Source: DAMCZI01 sp032095175 (GTDB lineage Bacteria > Bacillota > Clostridia > Clostridiales > Caloramatoraceae). Taken from it: a DNA stretch of 40,125 bases. The first letter of the stretch is position 1. Each line of letters begins with the position of its first letter. The notes under the pieces are model-generated. The model made no database searches. It saw only the letters and a program-made list of their open reading frames with translations, and was not told the DNA's origin. The DNA is taken from NCBI GenBank assembly GCA_032095175.1, contig DAMCZI010000042.1, forward strand, positions 1 to 40,125, read 5' to 3'. Below, one piece after another: positions 38,659 to 40,125 of this stretch. The position numbers and the translations under genes are program-made.

Positions 38659-39790
38659 TATCTTCTTCTCCTTCCAAAGCCTTTTTCAGCTTCTTTAACT
38701 TTTCATCAAGTAAATATTTTCTTATTTCCTTTGGCTTTTTCATAACCTCTTCACTAATTTCGATTTCAAAAGTATCCTTTAATCTTAAAAAATTATCTAT
38801 CCTTTTATCACAATAAAATACTGTTTCAGTTAAATTCCAATCTATTCTTTTTTCATTCATTAATAGATATCTATATATATAATCATCTTCCGATAGAAGC
38901 ACATTGCTTATTTCCTTTAAATGCTGTATATCATTTATTACATCCATACTCAGGTTCAGTAGATCCTTCAATACTGCTATTTTATCATCACTATTTTTAT
39001 AAAATACTGCCGCAAGTTTCTTATTATCTTTAAGAAGCTTAAATGCTTTCTCTCTTAAATATCTGTTTAATGTAACATCAGTATAGGTAATTCCTTGTAA
39101 AATATTTAATTTTTCAATTATATCAACAGAATATATTGGGTTTGGTTCATTTAATATACCAATTAGCTCCTGCTTTACTCTCCCTGGTTTTAAATATTCC
39201 ATATATCCCATTCTTGTTGCTTCATTTACAAGGTTACAGGTATTATCATCAAAGTAAAAGTTAAATCTTGAAGCATACTTTATACCTCTAAATATTCTTG
39301 TAGGATCATCCTTAAAGCTCATATTATGAAGCACCCTGATTTGACCCTTTTTTAAATCATCAATTCCAAAAAAGGGATCTATTATGCTTTCGTCTTCATC
39401 ATATATGGATACTGCCATAGTATTTATAGTAAAATCCCTTCTTGCCAAATCCTTATCTAAACTGGCAGCTTTAACTGCAGGTTTTGAGGCAATACCATCA
39501 TAACGTTCCTCTCTTGCCATTACTATATCAACTTCAAAGCCATCCGTTTGGAACTTTCCTGTATGATACCAGTTATTATAACTCACCTTACAGTTCAACC
39601 TTTTCTCAATATTGCTACAAAGCATATAATGCTCCTTAGGAGAGCATTCAACCACAAAATCAAAATCCACCGGCTCTATTCCAAGCAGCATGTCCCTTAC
39701 TGCCCCTCCAACCAGATAACCTTTTATTCCAAGGGCTTTTAATATATCACTCAGCAGCCCCACTATACTATATTTCATGGGGTTCACCAT
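38651..39790 (-). CDS. cca: CCA tRNA nucleotidyltransferase / poly(A) polymerase family protein
   Basis: 379 aa, ATG after AGGTGGTTTT. Nucleotidyltransferase head: 'GYLVGGAVRDMLLGIEPVDF' with D42 and D44 ('DFDF'), then 'RRDFTINTMAVSIYDED' (R116, R117, D118) and 'GIKYASRFNFYFDDNTCNLV'. No C-terminal HD domain is evident. CCA addition is the most likely job; poly(A) polymerase is the alternative in this class II family. Confidence 0.9.
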   Translation of the reverse strand: MVNPMKYSIVGLLSDILKALGIKGYLVGGAVRDMLLGIEPVDFDFVVECSPKEHYMLCSNIEKRLNCKVSYNNWYHTGKFQTDGFEVDIVMAREERYDGIASKPAVKAASLDKDLARRDFTINTMAVSIYDEDESIIDPFFGIDDLKKGQIRVLHNMSFKDDPTRIFRGIKYASRFNFYFDDNTCNLVNEATRMGYMEYLKPGRVKQELIGILNEPNPIYSVDIIEKLNILQGITYTDVTLNRYLREKAFKLLKDNKKLAAVFYKNSDDKIAVLKDLLNLSMDVINDIQHLKEISNVLLSEDDYIYRYLLMNEKRIDWNLTETVFYCDKRIDNFLRLKDTFEIEISEEVMKKPKEIRKYLLDEKLKKLKKALEGEEDNV

Positions 39791-39813
39791 AAAACCACCT
39801 GCCTATAAAAACT

Positions 39814-39819
39814 ATTATA
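39814..39819 (-). promoter_or_regulatory. Candidate -10 of the cca operon
   Basis: Minus strand TATAAT, about 25 bases before the cca ATG. The -35 is weak (TTTGGG at 17 bases). It lies back to back with the structured RNA promoter. Confidence 0.45.
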
Positions 39820-39827
39820 CATTAATT

Positions 39828-39856
39828 TTTCAAATTTCCCAAACCCTATTTATAAT
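39828..39856 (+). promoter_or_regulatory. Candidate promoter of the structured RNA
   Basis: Plus strand TTTCAA (39828-39833), 17 bases, TATAAT (39851-39856). The -35 is poor, the -10 is perfect; start near 39863. Confidence 0.5.
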
Positions 39857-39862
39857 TCGTAA

Positions 39863-40125
39863 CCTAGGGATAATGCGTCTTAACGTAGTAGTAAGTTTTT
39901 ATCTTGAAAGACCGTTCCAACCGAGGTGTCGGGGCATTTAACCCCTTGGAAAACACTCACTGCGTGTTGAAATTCTAAGATTGCATGGATGGCGACAACC
40001 TAAGAACATTCGAAACTCATATGTTGCAAGAATTCTACATATTTTATTTTTTTAAACATCTTAGGGTCGGACCAATTAAGCAGAGCTGTTTAAAAAAATA
40101 AAATATAAGAATTCTAGTGCATCAT
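39863..40125 (+). ncRNA. Structured non-coding RNA candidate, divergent from cca (continues to or past the window edge)
   Basis: 263 nt without an ORF or ribosome site but dense in pairings. TTCCAA (39915-39920) pairs with TTGGAA (39946-39951) and encloses hairpins CCGA/TCGG and GGGG/CCCC; AACAC/GTGTT (39953-39969) follows; AACAT/ATGTT (40006-40025); then a very long A+T-rich stem of about 30 bp joins 40029-40058 and 40087-40115, with ATGTTGCA/TGCATCAT extending it to the window edge. CTTAGG in its loop could pair with CCTAAG at 40000 (pseudoknot). No tmRNA, RNase P or SRP marks. It might belong to a known class such as raiA or 6S, which I could not confirm. Confidence 0.55.

Noticed and set aside
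1..40125. tRNA genes, rRNA, CRISPR arrays, insertion sequences
   Set aside because: No cloverleaf, regular spacer array or transposase was found on reading. The only HNH and recombinase genes are phage-type.
39863..40125. tmRNA, RNase P RNA or SRP RNA
   Set aside because: No CCA-type tRNA-like ends, no GAGGAAAGTCC-type RNase P core, and no SRP GGAAG-type motif in context.

Overview
The window looks like a low-GC Firmicute chromosome, most likely Clostridium sensu stricto. The clostridial signs are A+T-rich coding with strong AGGAGG ribosome sites, frequent TTG/GTG starts, and a ytfJ / DUF2953 / scpB / scpA / M50 protease / cca chromosomal block. About 80% of the window (1 to ~32,030) is a temperate, contractile-tailed (myovirus-type, PBSX/XkdP-T-like) prophage whose left end lies outside the window. 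The rest (~32,030-40,125) is host chromosome.

Prophage layout, following transcription from right to left on the minus strand. (a) Lysogeny module, plus strand, 29,965-32,197: a Cro/CI-type repressor and a large serine recombinase, facing a small Cro-like gene across a 286-bp control region with five TATC-N8-GATA sites. (b) Early region, 29,678-17,674: many small genes (Spo0E-like, zinc-ribbon, DUF6906-like), a LysM/transmembrane protein, a DnaD-like initiator, DnaB helicase, two conserved phage proteins, a PAPS-reductase-like protein, a deoxyribosyltransferase-like protein, a DUF2786 gene broken by one stop codon, an HNH endonuclease, MazG, and a sigma-r4/ArpU-like late regulator. A terminator follows. 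(c) A second (tyrosine) recombinase, a small unknown gene, an HNH endonuclease, a candidate cos region, small and large terminase, portal, prohead protease, HK97-fold capsid and connector genes. (d) Tail genes: sheath, tube, chaperone with a -1 frameshift, tape measure, LysM baseplate protein, hub and baseplate proteins, and the start of a tail fibre. Lysis genes are not in the window and probably lie further left.

The right prophage border cuts a host FAD-dependent oxidoreductase gene (32,033-32,824), leaving its first ~263 codons. Its operon partner, an FNR-like [2Fe-2S] subunit, is intact. Because the recombinase gene runs across the junction, the last ~55 codons of its reading frame in the lysogen are host DNA read antisense. 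Beyond are dacF-type carboxypeptidase, a MazG-like gene, ytfJ, a DUF2953 gene, scpB, scpA, a site-2 protease, the tRNA nucleotidyltransferase and, at the window edge, a highly structured probable non-coding RNA divergent from cca.

The points most worth a second look are: the five-site operator array; a phage Spo0E-like phosphatase gene; a plus-strand small RNA with its own extended -10 promoter and terminator; a self-contained plus-strand 'moron' unit; the chaperone frameshift; the recombinase/host fusion; the nonsense-interrupted DUF2786 gene; and the structured RNA beside cca.
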